A DNA stretch of 64,000 nucleotides from Cololabis saira (lineage: Eukaryota > Chordata > Actinopteri > Beloniformes > Belonidae). The notes beneath the pieces were generated by a model. The model saw only the letters and a list, made by a program, of their open reading frames with translations. It had not been told where the DNA came from and searched no databases. Below, one piece after another: positions 24,035 to 33,949 of this stretch. Every line of letters starts with the position of its first letter. Position 1 is the first letter of the stretch. A program made the translations under genes and the position numbers. The DNA lies in contig NC_084587.1 in assembly GCF_033807715.1 (NCBI RefSeq), positions 18,947,017 through 19,011,016 on the forward strand, read 5' to 3'.

Positions 24035-24204
24035 CTCGTGAAGAGAAGAGCTCAACCTCGGGACTAAAGCGCACTTTATCGGAAGGAAATGAGGAAGATG
24101 TGAAAAAAGAGGGGAAAAGGCCCAAGGTGGAGGACGAGGAGCTGGAGGCCCAACTGGAACTTAAAATCACAGCCAAAGCTGGCAGCCACCACAAGCTTGA
24201 AAAG
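24035..24204 (+). CDS. atf7ip: atf7ip coding exon 3: nuclear localisation and start of SETDB1-binding region
   Basis: The acceptor TTGTGCAG ends at 24034 and the donor GAAAAG|GTTTGT at 24204. It enters with one base carried over and leaves in phase 0. The peptide includes a basic cluster with [13 protein letters not shown] and then [16 protein letters not shown]. This segment is among the best conserved in ATF7IP and lies in the region that contacts SETDB1. The basic stretch is the probable nuclear localisation signal (inference). Confidence 0.87.
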
Positions 24205-24341
24205 GTTTGTATCCAACTTTCCTAATAGAGTTTGACTTCTGTCACATGGTTTGAAATGTTTGACTCAAGAGAATTTAGATTCTTAATATTTTCTTTCTCA
24301 TTACTCATCCGTCTGTGCCTCTCCGTGATATCTTTTTCCAG

Positions 24342-24479
24342 ATTGTGCAAAACCTTGTGGAAGAACGGCTGAAGATCTTGCAGCTGAACATTTTTGACAA
24401 ACATTTTCAAGAGTTGAAAGACAGAGTTGACAAAATCGACTGTGCTACGAAACACCAAACCGCCATTAACACACTCCAA
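24342..24479 (+). CDS. atf7ip: atf7ip coding exon 4: coiled-coil, SETDB1-binding core
   Basis: 138 bases, exactly 46 codons, lie between the acceptor TTTTTCCAG (24341) and the donor CTCCAA|GTAGGT. The peptide has heptad-like spacing ([15 protein letters not shown], then [14 protein letters not shown]), as in the ATF7IP coiled region that binds SETDB1. The short open frame that runs past 24479 continues into the intron and is not real. Confidence 0.87.
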
Positions 24480-24574
24480 GTAGGTAGACGCCACTACTCC
24501 TGTGTGGAATAGTTTTCCTTGAGGAGAACACAACTGGCAACGCAATATTAACTCCTCCTCCTGTTTTCTTTCAG

Positions 24575-24646
24575 TCCAAGATATCCCGTCTATCGAAAAA
24601 GTTTGGAGAGGCTAATCAGGCATCTGAAAACAAAAGGAAGCAAGAG
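24575..24646 (+). CDS. atf7ip: atf7ip coding exon 5
   Basis: 72 bases (24 codons) between TTTCAG (24574) and GAG|GTAAGG, phase 0 on both sides. It encodes the end of the coiled region (SKISRLSKKFGEANQ). It is too short to show up as an independent frame and was found by splice-site and phase continuity. Confidence 0.85.
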
Positions 24647-24752
24647 GTAAGGCAGCGTTTTCCTTAGCCTGAGTTATTTTCAGTCTTTGTGTGCAGTGTG
24701 CAGACGAGTGTCGGATGAGGCTGTTAAAAAGCGTGCTCTTTGATTTCTGCAG

Positions 24753-24853
24753 GCACTCGCTGCTGCTAGTGCTGCTGCTGCTGCCGCCAGTGCTGCTGCT
24801 GCCATTACCGCCGCCAAGTCTGCAGTCGCTACAAACAACATTCAGGCTCAGCG
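24753..24853 (+). CDS. atf7ip: atf7ip coding exon 6: alanine-rich segment, branch point for two isoforms
   Basis: 101 bases between TTTCTGCAG (24752) and CAGCG|GTAAGT. It encodes a poly-alanine segment (runs of A with S and ITAAK) ending NNIQAQR, and leaves two bases (CG) to the next exon. Two different downstream exons accept this phase: 26428 (full-length form) and 25545 (BEN form). Confidence 0.83.
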
Positions 24854-24975
24854 GTAAGTGCCTCCATGCCTCGAACAGCTTCCTGTCTGAATCCTGTCCA
24901 CTGCCCTTTATGTGCTAATTTATGAGTTCAGCAATGACGTTCACAAGAGTTATCAAGGATTCACTTCACTGCAAA

Positions 24976-25015
<40 letters not shown>

Positions 25016-25544
25016 TGTTTCAAAATATTTTTGGCTATTCAAATTCACAGCAGCTGTGTGTTTGTAAATGTCATTCTTGAATCATAGAGTAGTCTGTGCA
25101 CAATGATTTTATGTGAATATAATTTGGCTTTTGTATGAACGTGACAATACTGGACTGACGGCACTGCGACACACGAGATCGTTTAGAGCTCTAACCAATG
25201 ACATTGTCCCAGGTTGCTAACTGTAATCATTAAAAACTGCACTCAAAACCAAATCGATGGGGAAAAACAAACAATCTGTACATCCTCCCAATCCAAACCC
25301 CCTTGTTCCATGTCCTTCTGTTTGGTTTGTCAGGGTCAACTTTTTCAAACTCATTAATCTCCCTCCAAATATTTCGTAAAGACTTGTTTGGACTAAACAA
25401 ACACATGCCCCAGCGTTTTTAAACCGGTAAAGTAACCCCGCGTGGGTTGAGGTCCTGAGTCTTGTGACGTTCTACAATGTGAAGCCTGAGCGTTTCTTCA
25501 GGCAGTGCAGAGTGTAGTTACAGCTGCACCTCTCCTCCCAACAG

Positions 25545-26100
25545 CGTGCTCCGTCGGCAGACAGTAGAGCCGCAGCCCGTGGTGCTCCGCGAGCGAGTGG
25601 CGCCCTCTTTTGATAAGACTCCTGCACTGTCTGTCAAGGACAAGGAAGAAGAAGAGGAGGGGGAGGGGAAGGAAACAGATATGTCGCGCCACATTGACAT
25701 GGCAAAGAAGCTGGCAGAGTACAGTGAAGGAAGAAGCAGACCTGACGTTAAGCTCCGCACAATTTCTCCCCACTTGGAGAAAGTGCTCTTCTACAACTGC
25801 ATGCGAGGCTCGGGGAACCCCAGGCCTGACCGCTATGCTTCTTACGTTTTCCGCAACTTAGTCCCGTATGAAGTCTACTGCGAGTGGGTAGCGAAGGTCA
25901 ATTATGTTGGATTAATGGGCAAGGAGGCGCTGCCCAAAAACTTGAGGAGGACGATGAGGATGTACATTGAGCGTCGATTTCCTGCGCTGTCGACTGACAG
26001 GTGGAGAGAGATTCGAGACGTTATCAATGAAATACTCCGAGTAAAGAGAAGACCGGAGTTTTTCCAAGAATATGATGGGAAGAATCTTGTGTTTTATTGA
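25545..26100 (+). CDS. atf7ip: Candidate alternative terminal exon of atf7ip encoding a BEN-like domain
   Basis: The acceptor CTCCTCCCAACAG ends at 25544. Joined to the CG left by the exon ending at 24853, the frame stays open for 185 residues to TGA at 26098-26100, and AATAAA follows at 26322-26327. The first 60 residues are polar with a glutamate run. After about residue 65 comes a compact domain: a region around RYASYVFRNLVPYEVYCEW, then GKEALPKNLRRTMRMYIERRF, then DRWREIRDVINEILRVKRR. The order (hydrophobic helix, GK-ALP, long basic helix, RFP, W-I-IN-R) fits the BEN fold, which binds DNA and corepressors. The upstream acceptor at 25502 would give an early stop, while one at 25506 would keep frame. 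Joined to exons 1-6 it yields a 658-residue protein lacking the SIM and Fn3 domain. Alternatively it could be an independent small gene, but the same strand, the phase match and the strong acceptor argue for splicing to atf7ip. Confidence 0.68.
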
Positions 26101-26321
26101 CACCCATATACAGGAACAAAAGCATACTGGGACAATTGTCATTAGTTGTATAATAGAGAATATGAAAATATTTTCTTTATAAATCCCAATCTTTATTCAT
26201 GACATCTTTTGACTTTGCACTTCTCTAATGCACAATTAAGCACTAACGATGTAAACTTGGTCCTGTAATAATGATTGTGAGTTGAATCCTCATGCAAGAT
26301 GTTCAGAGATGACTGATATGG

Positions 26322-26327
26322 AATAAA
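26322..26327 (+). terminator. Polyadenylation signal of the BEN terminal exon
   Basis: AATAAA lies 222 bases after the TGA at 26100, in an AT-rich 3' UTR-like stretch. It supports the exon being a genuine 3' end rather than a skipped internal frame. Confidence 0.6.
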
Positions 26328-26427
26328 GTTAAATGTCCACCCCAACGGGCTTTCACTGGTCATCCTGTTATGGACATGAATTACTTCCTATGTCAACACG
26401 TCTAAGTATGAGCATCTTTCTGAACAG

Positions 26428-26489
26428 GCAAGTCCGGACTTCCATAGAAGTAAAGCCGCCTCCAACTGTTTCTTCATCCAGTTCAGCTG
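26428..26489 (+). CDS. atf7ip: atf7ip coding exon 7 (full-length form)
   Basis: 62 bases between CTGAACAG (26427) and TTCAGCTG|GTGAGT. It takes the two bases CG from exon 6 and continues QVRTSIEVKPPPTVSSSSS, leaving one base. Phase is conserved on both sides, so skipping the BEN exon gives a continuous frame. The intron after it (26490-27747) contains no feature I can name. Confidence 0.8.
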
Positions 26490-27747
26490 GTGAGTTGCAG
26501 GATTTTCTTCAGACAGATGTCATTTATTTCTTTGCTGTTGATAAACTGATCAATATCTTAATGGTTTTCAACAACGGAGTTGGGGGTTTGGATTATTGGT
26601 CTTTTCCACGTGGTCTTGTTTGTGAGACACTTTCACAAAGCAAAGAAATCCTAATCCAGCCATCCTAATCGTTTACCTGTTGGATACAAGGAATTAGTCT
26701 TGGTCCTCTGGGTTTTTGTTCAATTTCCCCACGGGCCGTACCAGTGGATCCAGGAGAAACTTCATTAGGCCGACTGGCTACCAGACTAGCGCCAACAAGG
26801 GACGTCCGAAAGGGCAGTGGAGTAGAAACACCCGGCGCTCCCGTATGAGTCACCGCACATAAATCCAACCCCCCCACCCTGTTGCAGTTGGTCTGGTGTG
26901 CTTTGGAGGGTGGGAGGAGTCTCAGGCACATGTCACAGAACCCGCCCTGTGAGTGGATACAACCCGTCCAGGCCAGAGCACGTAGAAAAGACCAGAAATC
27001 CAACCGCAAAAGAAGCAAAAAAAGAATGTGAGAGAAATGACTTTTAATAGAGTTTATTATGATTTAAGAGATTTTTAATCCTTGCATTGTTTAATTTGAC
27101 CTCTATACGTGTAGAAAAGACTAAATTTCTCTGAGGGCTAGTTCTCCAGTCTGTTTTTAAATGTATTTTGACCCAGTGAATGCTGGGATAATTATCCGCC
27201 ATGACCCTTAGCAACACCAAGCAAGTAGATGACTTCAGCTCTGATGCAGAAATGTAGTTTGTCTGGTTACCCCCACCCGCCGGTTCCTTCCCAGCACTGA
27301 TTAACGAGTCGTGCTTCGCCATGATTGCCCTTGAGCGTATGGCACCACGTCATTACATTCAGTTATTTTTATGCGCTTGGTGTCAGCGAATCGATACAAC
27401 GGGAAACAACACAGAAAATATCATAGAAAAGGTACTGACTTTGTGGATTCTTTTTTAGTTTTTCTCATCAGGAACAACCCTCCAATATATTTGAATTTCT
27501 TCAAGATAAATGATTGTCTCAAATAATAGCTGGATGTCCACATCCTGCATATGTCGGGTACACATACTCATATTGTGCCGAGCACACTTCCTCCAGTCGT
27601 GGTGGAAACGGACCTGGAGCCAGGCCACGCTTGAACGCGGAGCAATCATCAATCATCCCGGGGCCCAGAGTGAATGAGCTCTCAGTGATCTCGGTGACAC
27701 CTCACGTCCCAGGCTGACTCCATCTTCTGTTTTTTTGTGTTTCCCAG
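26490..27747 (+). other. atf7ip intron, no further feature seen
   Basis: 1.26 kb between the donor at 26490 and the acceptor at 27747. Minus-strand open frames at 26665-27018 and 27044-27322 show no recognisable domain or codon pattern. I regard them as chance. Confidence 0.5.
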
Positions 27748-28422
27748 TAGTTCCAGTCCCGGCATCTCTTTCAGTCTGTACTACGACTTCCGCCCCGACA
27801 TCCACCTCCACTACCGTTGTTCCACAGGCTTCTATCCTCCAGCTAATCACTTCCAGCGCTAACGCCGCCTCCACCTTGGCCAACGCCATCACCACTCAGA
27901 GTCAGACCGGCACGCTAGTGCTGAAAACGGCCTCCGGGAGCAGCATGATGGCCGCAGGCCAGCCGCTGGTGATCCAGCTGCCTCTGTCGGTGAACGGCCA
28001 GACGGGGACGCTGGTCAACTTCCCCGTGTCCTCGTTGTCTGCCGCCGGCTCCCTCAGCAAGTCCAAAACCTCTGCCTCCACCACCACGTTTATACTCAAG
28101 TCTCCTCCCACGAGTAATGCGGCGTCGACCTCCATCTCATCTGCTGCCACCCTCCCAGCCCTGCCCGCTCTCCAACCCTCCCCCGGGCAGGTGCCCACCA
28201 CCGCCCAGATCTCCCTGACCCGGCCGGTGTACCAGGGGGGTGCAGGTGGGATAACCACGCCCAACGCTGGCATTTCCGTGACCACAGCCAGGACACCGGC
28301 TCAGTCTGTCTCCGTCGTCGGTGCCATGTCTTCAGTTTCCTCGCCTGCAACCTCCGGGCCAGCAGCGACCGGATCCACTGCTCCAGGACCCCCACAGGGA
28401 ACCTCTCTAACATCAAAGACAG
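27748..28422 (+). CDS. atf7ip: atf7ip coding exon 8: Ser/Thr/Ala-rich linker
   Basis: 675 bases between TTTCCCAG (27747) and AAGACAG|GTGAGG, entering and leaving with one carried base. The peptide is low in charge and rich in S, T, A, P and G, with repeats such as VNGQTGTLVNFPVSS. Such long low-complexity linkers lie between the SETDB1-binding region and the C-terminal modules of ATF7IP. GC content at third positions is much higher than in the surrounding introns, as expected for a real exon. The antisense frames here are shadows of it. Confidence 0.85.
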
Positions 28423-28514
28423 GTGAGGAAAGAACCGTCAAATTTGAAATTATCTATTTTTTTCTTCCGTTTTATTCTTCTGTGATTTACATGACTCTGT
28501 CTTTTTTGTTGAAG

Positions 28515-28616
28515 ACAACCAAGCTACTGGGAGCACTCCATCGAAACCAGCTATGCCCACGGTGCGACCCAAAGGTTCTGTCATCGATCTCACTGAGGAC
28601 GACGACGATGTGCAAG
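28515..28616 (+). CDS. atf7ip: atf7ip coding exon 9: SUMO-interacting motif
   Basis: 102 bases between TTGAAG (28514) and GTGCAAG|GTAGGA. The peptide carries GSVIDLTEDDDDVQ, a textbook SUMO-interacting motif (hydrophobic V-I-D-L followed by acidic residues). ATF7IP is known to bind SUMO through such a motif, linking it to SUMOylated MBD1 and other partners. An overlapping frame that reads through the intron is not the coding frame. Confidence 0.88.
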
Positions 28617-28719
28617 GTAGGACCGAGCTCTTTAAACGGTTTCTTAGCCCTCAGATTTGTTTTGAGGCGTTGGAACGATACCTGCAGCAGGGTTATTTAT
28701 GTTGATCTTTGTTTCTCAG

Positions 28720-28821
28720 TGACTGGAGTTAAGAAGGCCACGGCTTCCGCCACGGTTTCCACCACGGTTTCCACCGCGTCACCTGCGCCGCGCCCTAACC
28801 CCGTCATCAGCGTTCCCACGA
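28720..28821 (+). CDS. atf7ip: atf7ip coding exon 10
   Basis: 102 bases between GTTTCTCAG (28719) and CCCACGA|GTAAGA, one base carried at both ends. It encodes a Thr/Val/Ser-rich linker (ATVSTTVSTASPAPRPNP). The following intron (28822-31012) was invaded by a Crypton-like element. Confidence 0.82.
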
Positions 28822-28953
28822 GTAAGACCAATTAATTATATTTCTATAAATCAATGCTTAGCATTTCACCCTGTCTATAATTCCCTTATGAATGCATTAT
28901 ATAGTCTTTTCTAAAACAGAAAGGTGAAATCCCGCAATCTGATTGGTTGTTAA

Positions 28954-30900
28954 CTGTGGTATAATGAGCATATACCACGGCTTCTATTCTAGAGCCTTAT
29001 CACAGCATATCATTCCGTGTCAGGGAAACAACAATGTATCCATGACAACAACCAACTATTACATATTTTTTGACGGTTACAGTAGGTAGCAAAAAGTAGC
29101 TGGTGTTAAAGTTTATTTTTAATTTTCGTTAACAATTAATTAGGCATGTTGACGGTAAACTCTGATCTCCGGGGAGGGCTAACGATGGATGAATGGATTG
29201 AGTGCCCGTCTGCGGAAAAAAAGACGAACAAAAGACGACATGCAGATCTGACATCTGGAGAGGTTGACCAACTCGATAAAGAGAAAAGTGAGGCGGCCAA
29301 TACAGTTAAACAGACGCGGTGGGCGGTGAAGTGCTTTGAAGACTGGTGCAAAGACAAAGGTTTGGCCGTGGACTTTCAGACGGTGTCTAAAAAAGAATTG
29401 AATGACATTTTAAGAGAGTTTTATGGCACTGTCAGAAACTTTAAAGGTGACCTGTATGGACTGAGCAGCTACACCGGTATCCGTGCAGGACTGAACAGAT
29501 ATGTCAGCGACCCCCCACTCAGCCTCTCTTGGTGCCTCCTCAAAGACAAAGAGTTCAAAACCTCTAATAATGTGTTCGCTGGCGTTGTGAACATGTTGAG
29601 GAAGAACGGACTTGACACTATAGTGCATCACACATCAATCACAAACGCTGACCTCAACACCATAAAGCGCGTCCTGAATCCAAACACTCCAACGGGCTTG
29701 GTAAATAAAGTGTGGTTCGACACGCAGCTGCATTTTGGGCGCAGAGGAAAGGAGGGAAATCGTCAGCTCAAACCCTCATCTTTTGTGATCAAAACGGATG
29801 AAAGGGGCTTGAAATACGCCACGCTGACGCACGAGGACGCCAAAAATCATGATGATCCAGAAGGCAGGAACAGGGAGAGAGTCATGTACCAACTGCCCGG
29901 TGATCCTCTCTGCCCTGTGTCCTCGTTGGAAAAATATCTCTCCGTCCTGCCTCCTGACGCGCCGGCGTTTTATCTGCATGCGAGGAAAGAGCACTGCAAC
30001 TTGGACAAAGTTTGGTAAGTGTATCATGCGTACTGTATATTTAGATGAAAGGTAAATTAATATGACAACTAAAATATGTGTGGTAACATTTAGGTTTACA
30101 CGAGAGCCGATGGGCGTCAATCACCTCTCCACAATGTTGCCCCGCATCTGCAAGGAAGCTGGCACACAGCATAGATACACCAACCTCTGCCTCCACAGCA
30201 CCCCCATAGAGAAGCTGTCTGATGCAGGCCTCAACACCACACAGATCTGTTATGGAGTAACTGCAGAAATGAATGTAAATAATTGTAAATCTAATGTTAT
30301 GGAGTAACTGCAGAAATGAATGTAAATAATTGTAAGTCTAATGTTATTAGTAACAGTATTAGTAAGAGTAAAAGCTGTAATTTTTCATTTATTTATTTAT
30401 TCGAAAAAGGTTAAAATATTTATTTATAATAGGCTATGCATTTCTCATGAATAAAACCTACATTGATTGTGTATTCCTCATTATTGTTGGAGAACCAACT
30501 GTTTCCATGACAACAACCAACTGTTACAGAAGGTAGCAGAACTTAGCAGCAGTGTTTTGACGACATTAACAAAAAGACTAAATTAGTCGAATTGACGTCT
30601 TTATGGTTAATTTTCACCTCCAGGTAGGGTTGACAATGGTAGAGTGCATTGAACAGTGACTTTCTCCTAAAAAAAAAAAAAAAAAAAAAGACGAGGAAAA
30701 GACGACATGCAGAACTAACGTCAGAGATGGGACTATTTTTTTCCACAGTGGGGCTATTTTTACTGGATAATATGTATTTCTGATTAATTAAAAACAACAA
30801 AATTGATTGTGTATTCCTCTTTCATATTTACATTATTGGTAACTGTTTTATAAAAGCAATACATCACGACAGGCCATGGTATATGCTCATTATATCACAG
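28954..30900 (+). mobile_element. Crypton-like tyrosine-recombinase element in atf7ip intron
   Basis: The element is bounded by an inverted pair of near-identical 29-bp ends (28954-28982 and 30872-30900; two mismatches). Each end holds a hairpin with arms GTGGTATA and TATACCAC around the 7-bp core ATGAGCA. It carries the recombinase frame 29146-30307 and then a second, truncated copy of its own 5' part (30484-30760). That second copy repeats words such as CCATGACAACAACCAACT and AAAGACGACATGCAGA and is interrupted by an A run. A 47-bp tandem duplication lies at 30249-30342. Cryptons are DNA transposons that use a tyrosine recombinase (family knowledge). Confidence 0.65.
29146..30307 (+). pseudogene. 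Crypton/DUF3504-type tyrosine recombinase, two exons, decayed C-terminus
   Basis: Exon one (29146-30014) and exon two (30093-30307) join across a GTAAGT...TTTAG intron in frame. An N-terminal region with KQTRWAVKCFEDWC, then FYGTVRNFKGDLYG and GIRAGLNRYVSD, matches the DUF3504/Crypton recombinase family also domesticated in ZMYM2-4, QRICH1 and KIAA1958. FGRRGKEGNRQL holds the likely first catalytic Arg. In the second box the expected H-x-x-R reads HSTP, so the Arg appears to be lost. The frame stops soon after, before any convincing nucleophile Tyr, and ends in the 47-bp duplication. Probably inactive. Confidence 0.7.
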
Positions 30901-31012
30901 CTGAGGGTCGTTCTTCAGCCCGATGCTTAAATATATTATATCTATTATATATTGTATAGTCTTATGATTAATTGGTATACATAAATAAAATGTGTGTGTG
31001 ATCTGTCTGCAG

Positions 31013-31095
31013 CCGCAGGAGCAAGGTCATCCCCAAAAACCAATCAGACCGTCTCCAGCAATCCTCAAATTACAGTGCATCACCGCCCCCCACAG
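31013..31095 (+). CDS. atf7ip: atf7ip coding exon 11
   Basis: 83 bases between CTGTCTGCAG (31012) and CCACAG|GTAAGG, taking one base and leaving phase 0. The peptide ends ITVHHRPPQ, a short conserved stretch preceding the Fn3 module in ATF7IP proteins. Confidence 0.83.
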
Positions 31096-31099
31096 GTAA

Positions 31100-32040
31100 G
31101 GACTCAAAACTGCACATGCGTATTCTTTTCCACTCGTACCCACTCAGCTCGGCTCGGTTTGGCTCTGTTTGGACGGTTTTCCACTAGGCGATAGTACCGG
31201 TTAGTAGTTCCAATCGAGCTGAGTCGGGCTGACAATGCAACATCACCAGACTGCAGGCTACTGATTGGCCGGAGTGTGAGTGACGTCACGGATGATTCTT
31301 GAGATACTCCTTCACATCCGCCGTATTTAAAACCCAACGACCGGGACTTTTACGTTACAACTTTGTTACTGCGAAAAACGGCATTCAAACCGGCTCCGCA
31401 GTGCAACAACGAGCTCAACGCGTTTCTGTTCCTCGTGGCCGAAGACCGAATCCAGGCGTTGGATGGTTTAACGCGTTTCAAGGTCTCCGAGCAGATGGCC
31501 CTTTGTGGGTACCGGAGGACATGTGTCCAGAGGTAGTATTGGAAGAAGCAACTATCGGGCCATCAAAGACCACGGCGGTCGCAATGGCTCGAGCCGGTAA
31601 GAAGTAGTTTGAGCTAACGCAGGCCATTTACGAGAACAACGACAACCATTGTAAAGGAGGGTCTCTCGGACCTGTCGAGAGGGATCTTGGCAGTCGCTGG
31701 TGAGTGTTTTGAGACTCTAAAACAGTTTCATATTACTTACTCAAATTGTTAATTTTGTTTTCCGCATGCAGACAGGGAGTTAAGTAAATAATATATTACA
31801 GCATTTTCTGGACGTGCTTTGTGGTGTAACGCCTCCGGTTTCTGCTCTTCATCTAGGCCGGAGGAATTGGAGCCATGGCAGGCAGCCGCGGGGCCGTACT
31901 GCTGCCTTCAACCTGGTCGTCCAACCCCGGGAAGCCGGTCGCCAGCCGCCGCCACTGACCCAGTCCATGAAAACCTTCCTTTGTACATAGTGTAACATAG
32001 TTTTATTGTGTAATAAACAATTTCACAACCAATTTGCATA
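31100..32040. mobile_element. Probable DNA-transposon remnant in atf7ip intron
   Basis: It starts with a purine/pyrimidine-biased segment of the type TTTTCCACTAGGCGATAGTACC, common at fish DNA-transposon ends. It contains GC-rich coding-like sequence (31300-31610 and 31840-31960) and ends near an AATAAACAA signal (about 32011). I cannot find a clean terminal inverted repeat or name a protein domain, so the class is left open. Confidence 0.35.
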
Positions 32041-32533
32041 ATGACTGTCTCTTTGTGGGGGGCGGTTCTTTAGTGACTGAAGCATCACAGCGGCTATAGT
32101 TTGTGTTAAGGTTGTTGTTAAATGTTAATTCCCACTAAACTATAAATATAGTTAATTCTGTTGACCGAAGTAATAGAGATTAATTACCCTTCTGAATTTT
32201 AATATATTTTGACTTGCATTTGTTAACCTTTGCAAAAGGTGAATATCTGCAGACGGTACGAATGTATTGTTTACATCTGTAACTGTTACACAAATAGTTC
32301 GTTAGAGCATCGCTAATGTCTCGGCCGTCCTCCCCCCCGAGTCGCCGCCGAAGCTAGAATCACCTCAGATCAGACTTTTCCTAGTGAAGTTAAATCTATT
32401 TATATTTTTACAAGGGTACATTTATGTTGGCTTCAAAAAATATTTTGAATAAATGTTGAATTACTAAATCTGGCGTTTCAAAAGCGAAAGCACTGATGCA
32501 CATTTTCTCTCTCTTTTTTTTTTTTTTTTGTAG

Positions 32534-32992
32534 GAACCTCTGCTGAAACCTCGCCCTGTGACCTCTACGACACCAGCCCGGGCCACCAGCATGGCTCTCC
32601 CCCCTCTCCCCGCTGCTCCGGCACCGCCGCGTTTACCGCTGGACGCCGAACGGACCTCGCCCCCCCAGCAGCTGCAGCTGAAGCTGGTGCCGGGCCACAC
32701 TGGCATCGTGCTATCCTGGAGCGTGGCGGAGACCGACCGGAGCTGCGCCGCCGTCGAGAGCTACCACCTCTACGCCTTCCATCAAGACAACTCCAGCGGC
32801 AACGCAGCGCAGCAGCACTGGAAGAAGATCGGCGAGGTGAACGCCCTGCCGCTGCCGATGGCCTGCACGCTCACCCAGTTCCAGTCCGGTTCCACGTACC
32901 ATTTTGCGGTCCGAGCCAAAGACGTTTACGGCCGCTTCGGTGGCTTCTGTGAACCTCAGTGCACAAATGTCATCAGTTCCAGCTCCAGTTAA
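32534..32992 (+). CDS. atf7ip: atf7ip coding exon 12: fibronectin III domain, stop codon
   Basis: The acceptor TTTGTAG ends at 32533. The frame enters in phase 0 and stops at TAA 32990-32992 (152 residues). After a Pro/Ala-rich stretch, a fibronectin type III domain runs from about [16 protein letters not shown] through YHLYAFHQ and [18 protein letters not shown] to [20 protein letters not shown]. This is the hallmark C-terminus of ATF7IP, the part that binds MBD1. Third positions are strongly GC-rich. The complete coding sequence sums to 2904 bases, a whole number of codons. Confidence 0.92.
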   Translation, partial: EPLLKPRPVTSTTPARATSMALPPLPAAPAPPRLPLDAERTSPPQQLQLKLVPGHTGIVLSWSVAETDRSCAAVESYHLYAFHQDNSSGNAAQQHWKKIGEVNALPLPMACTLTQFQSGSTYHFAVRAKDVYGRFGGFCEPQCTNVISSSSS

Positions 32993-33091
32993 ACTGTTCA
33001 GAAAGAGACATTTTTGGCCTTTGAAAGTTTGACCTCTTTTAATTTTTTTTGTGTGTTAAATATTGTATGCGGAAAACATACAATAACTGTA

Positions 33092-33097
33092 AATAAA
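33092..33097 (+). terminator. atf7ip: atf7ip polyadenylation signal
   Basis: AATAAA 100 bases after the stop codon, in an AT-rich 3' UTR. Nothing further downstream looks like atf7ip. Confidence 0.8.
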
Positions 33098-33325
33098 GTT
33101 GGAGAATTGAAGCAGGAGACAGTTGGTTCGCCCCGGTTCCTCATATGTGATATATTCTTTTGTCACTTAAGCTGTTCTGTGTAACCTGGAGTTATTTTAC
33201 CCCTCTGCCCCCACCAAGTCAGATATTTATGTTATTCACTCCTGTTAGTCAGACTCTGACCACCTTTTTTTTTTTTTTTCTTTTTTAATTTTTTAAAGTT
33301 AGGCAACAGGATCATTCATGTAAGC

Positions 33326-33534
33326 CAGGGATGTTCAGTCGGTCCTCGAAGGCCGCAATCCTGCATGTTTTAGTTTTTTCCCTGAATCAACACACCTGAT
33401 TCTAATTAACTGTCGTCACCACCTTGTCATCAAAGTCTGGATAGTTCTGTTGATGACAAAGCTCCTTGTATCACGGTTTGATTAAAAAAACGTGCAGGAC
33501 TGCGGCCCTCGAGGACCGACTTTGGACACCCCTG
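33326..33534. mobile_element. 209-bp hAT (Charlie-type) MITE with perfect 8-bp target duplication
   Basis: The left end is CAGGGATGTTCAG and the right end is the inverse of CAGGGGTGTCCAAAG. The arms stay complementary for about 45 bp (CGGTCCTCGAAGGCCGCA). ATGTAAGC occurs immediately outside both ends (33318-33325 and 33535-33542). No coding capacity. Confidence 0.9.
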
Positions 33535-33949
33535 ATGTAAGCTCAGTTGCACAAAAATGTATTCCTGTGTGGTAGAAACAGAATGCTAACTTTTGTGAGT
33601 TCTGTCTGGCAACCAGACTTTGGCAATCCGAATAAAACGTTTTATCAAAGTAGAGGCTTACTACATGGTATTTCACACGGGGTTGTTTTGAAGGCCTTTC
33701 TTCCCGTTGTGGACCACAGAACCAACATTGATTTCACTATCCATCCATAAGGAGTTCAAGGACTACAGGAAGTCCTTCTCCACCATATTTCTCATTTGCT
33801 GTTTCAACAGTGAAGCGGCTGAGATCTGAGATCTTGGTTCTCGGTCACAAAAGGGAGGAACGCCCTTTCTGCGTTTTTTGGATACGGTGCTGCTTCATAT
33901 TCAGGATTTTATACACTTACCAAATGAAGGAAATAATGGCCCGTCTCTC

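Noticed and set aside
25502..25544. Upstream acceptor for the BEN exon at 25502
   Set aside because: With the two carried bases it gives a stop codon within five codons. The acceptor at 25545 (or 25506) keeps frame.
27044..27322. 92-residue minus-strand open frame in an atf7ip intron
   Set aside because: No domain, no promoter or polyadenylation context. Treated as chance.
27902..28416. Minus-strand open frames opposite coding exon 8
   Set aside because: They are antisense shadows created by the GC-rich third positions of the + strand exon. No splice or motif support.
28423..28835. Continuation of the exon 8 frame through the SIM exon in another frame
   Set aside because: The donor at 28422 and the phase of 28515-28616 (which yields VIDLTEDDDD) show that the read-through frame is intronic.
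32464..32902. Minus-strand open frames opposite the Fn3 exon
   Set aside because: Same reason: antisense shadows of a well-supported coding exon.
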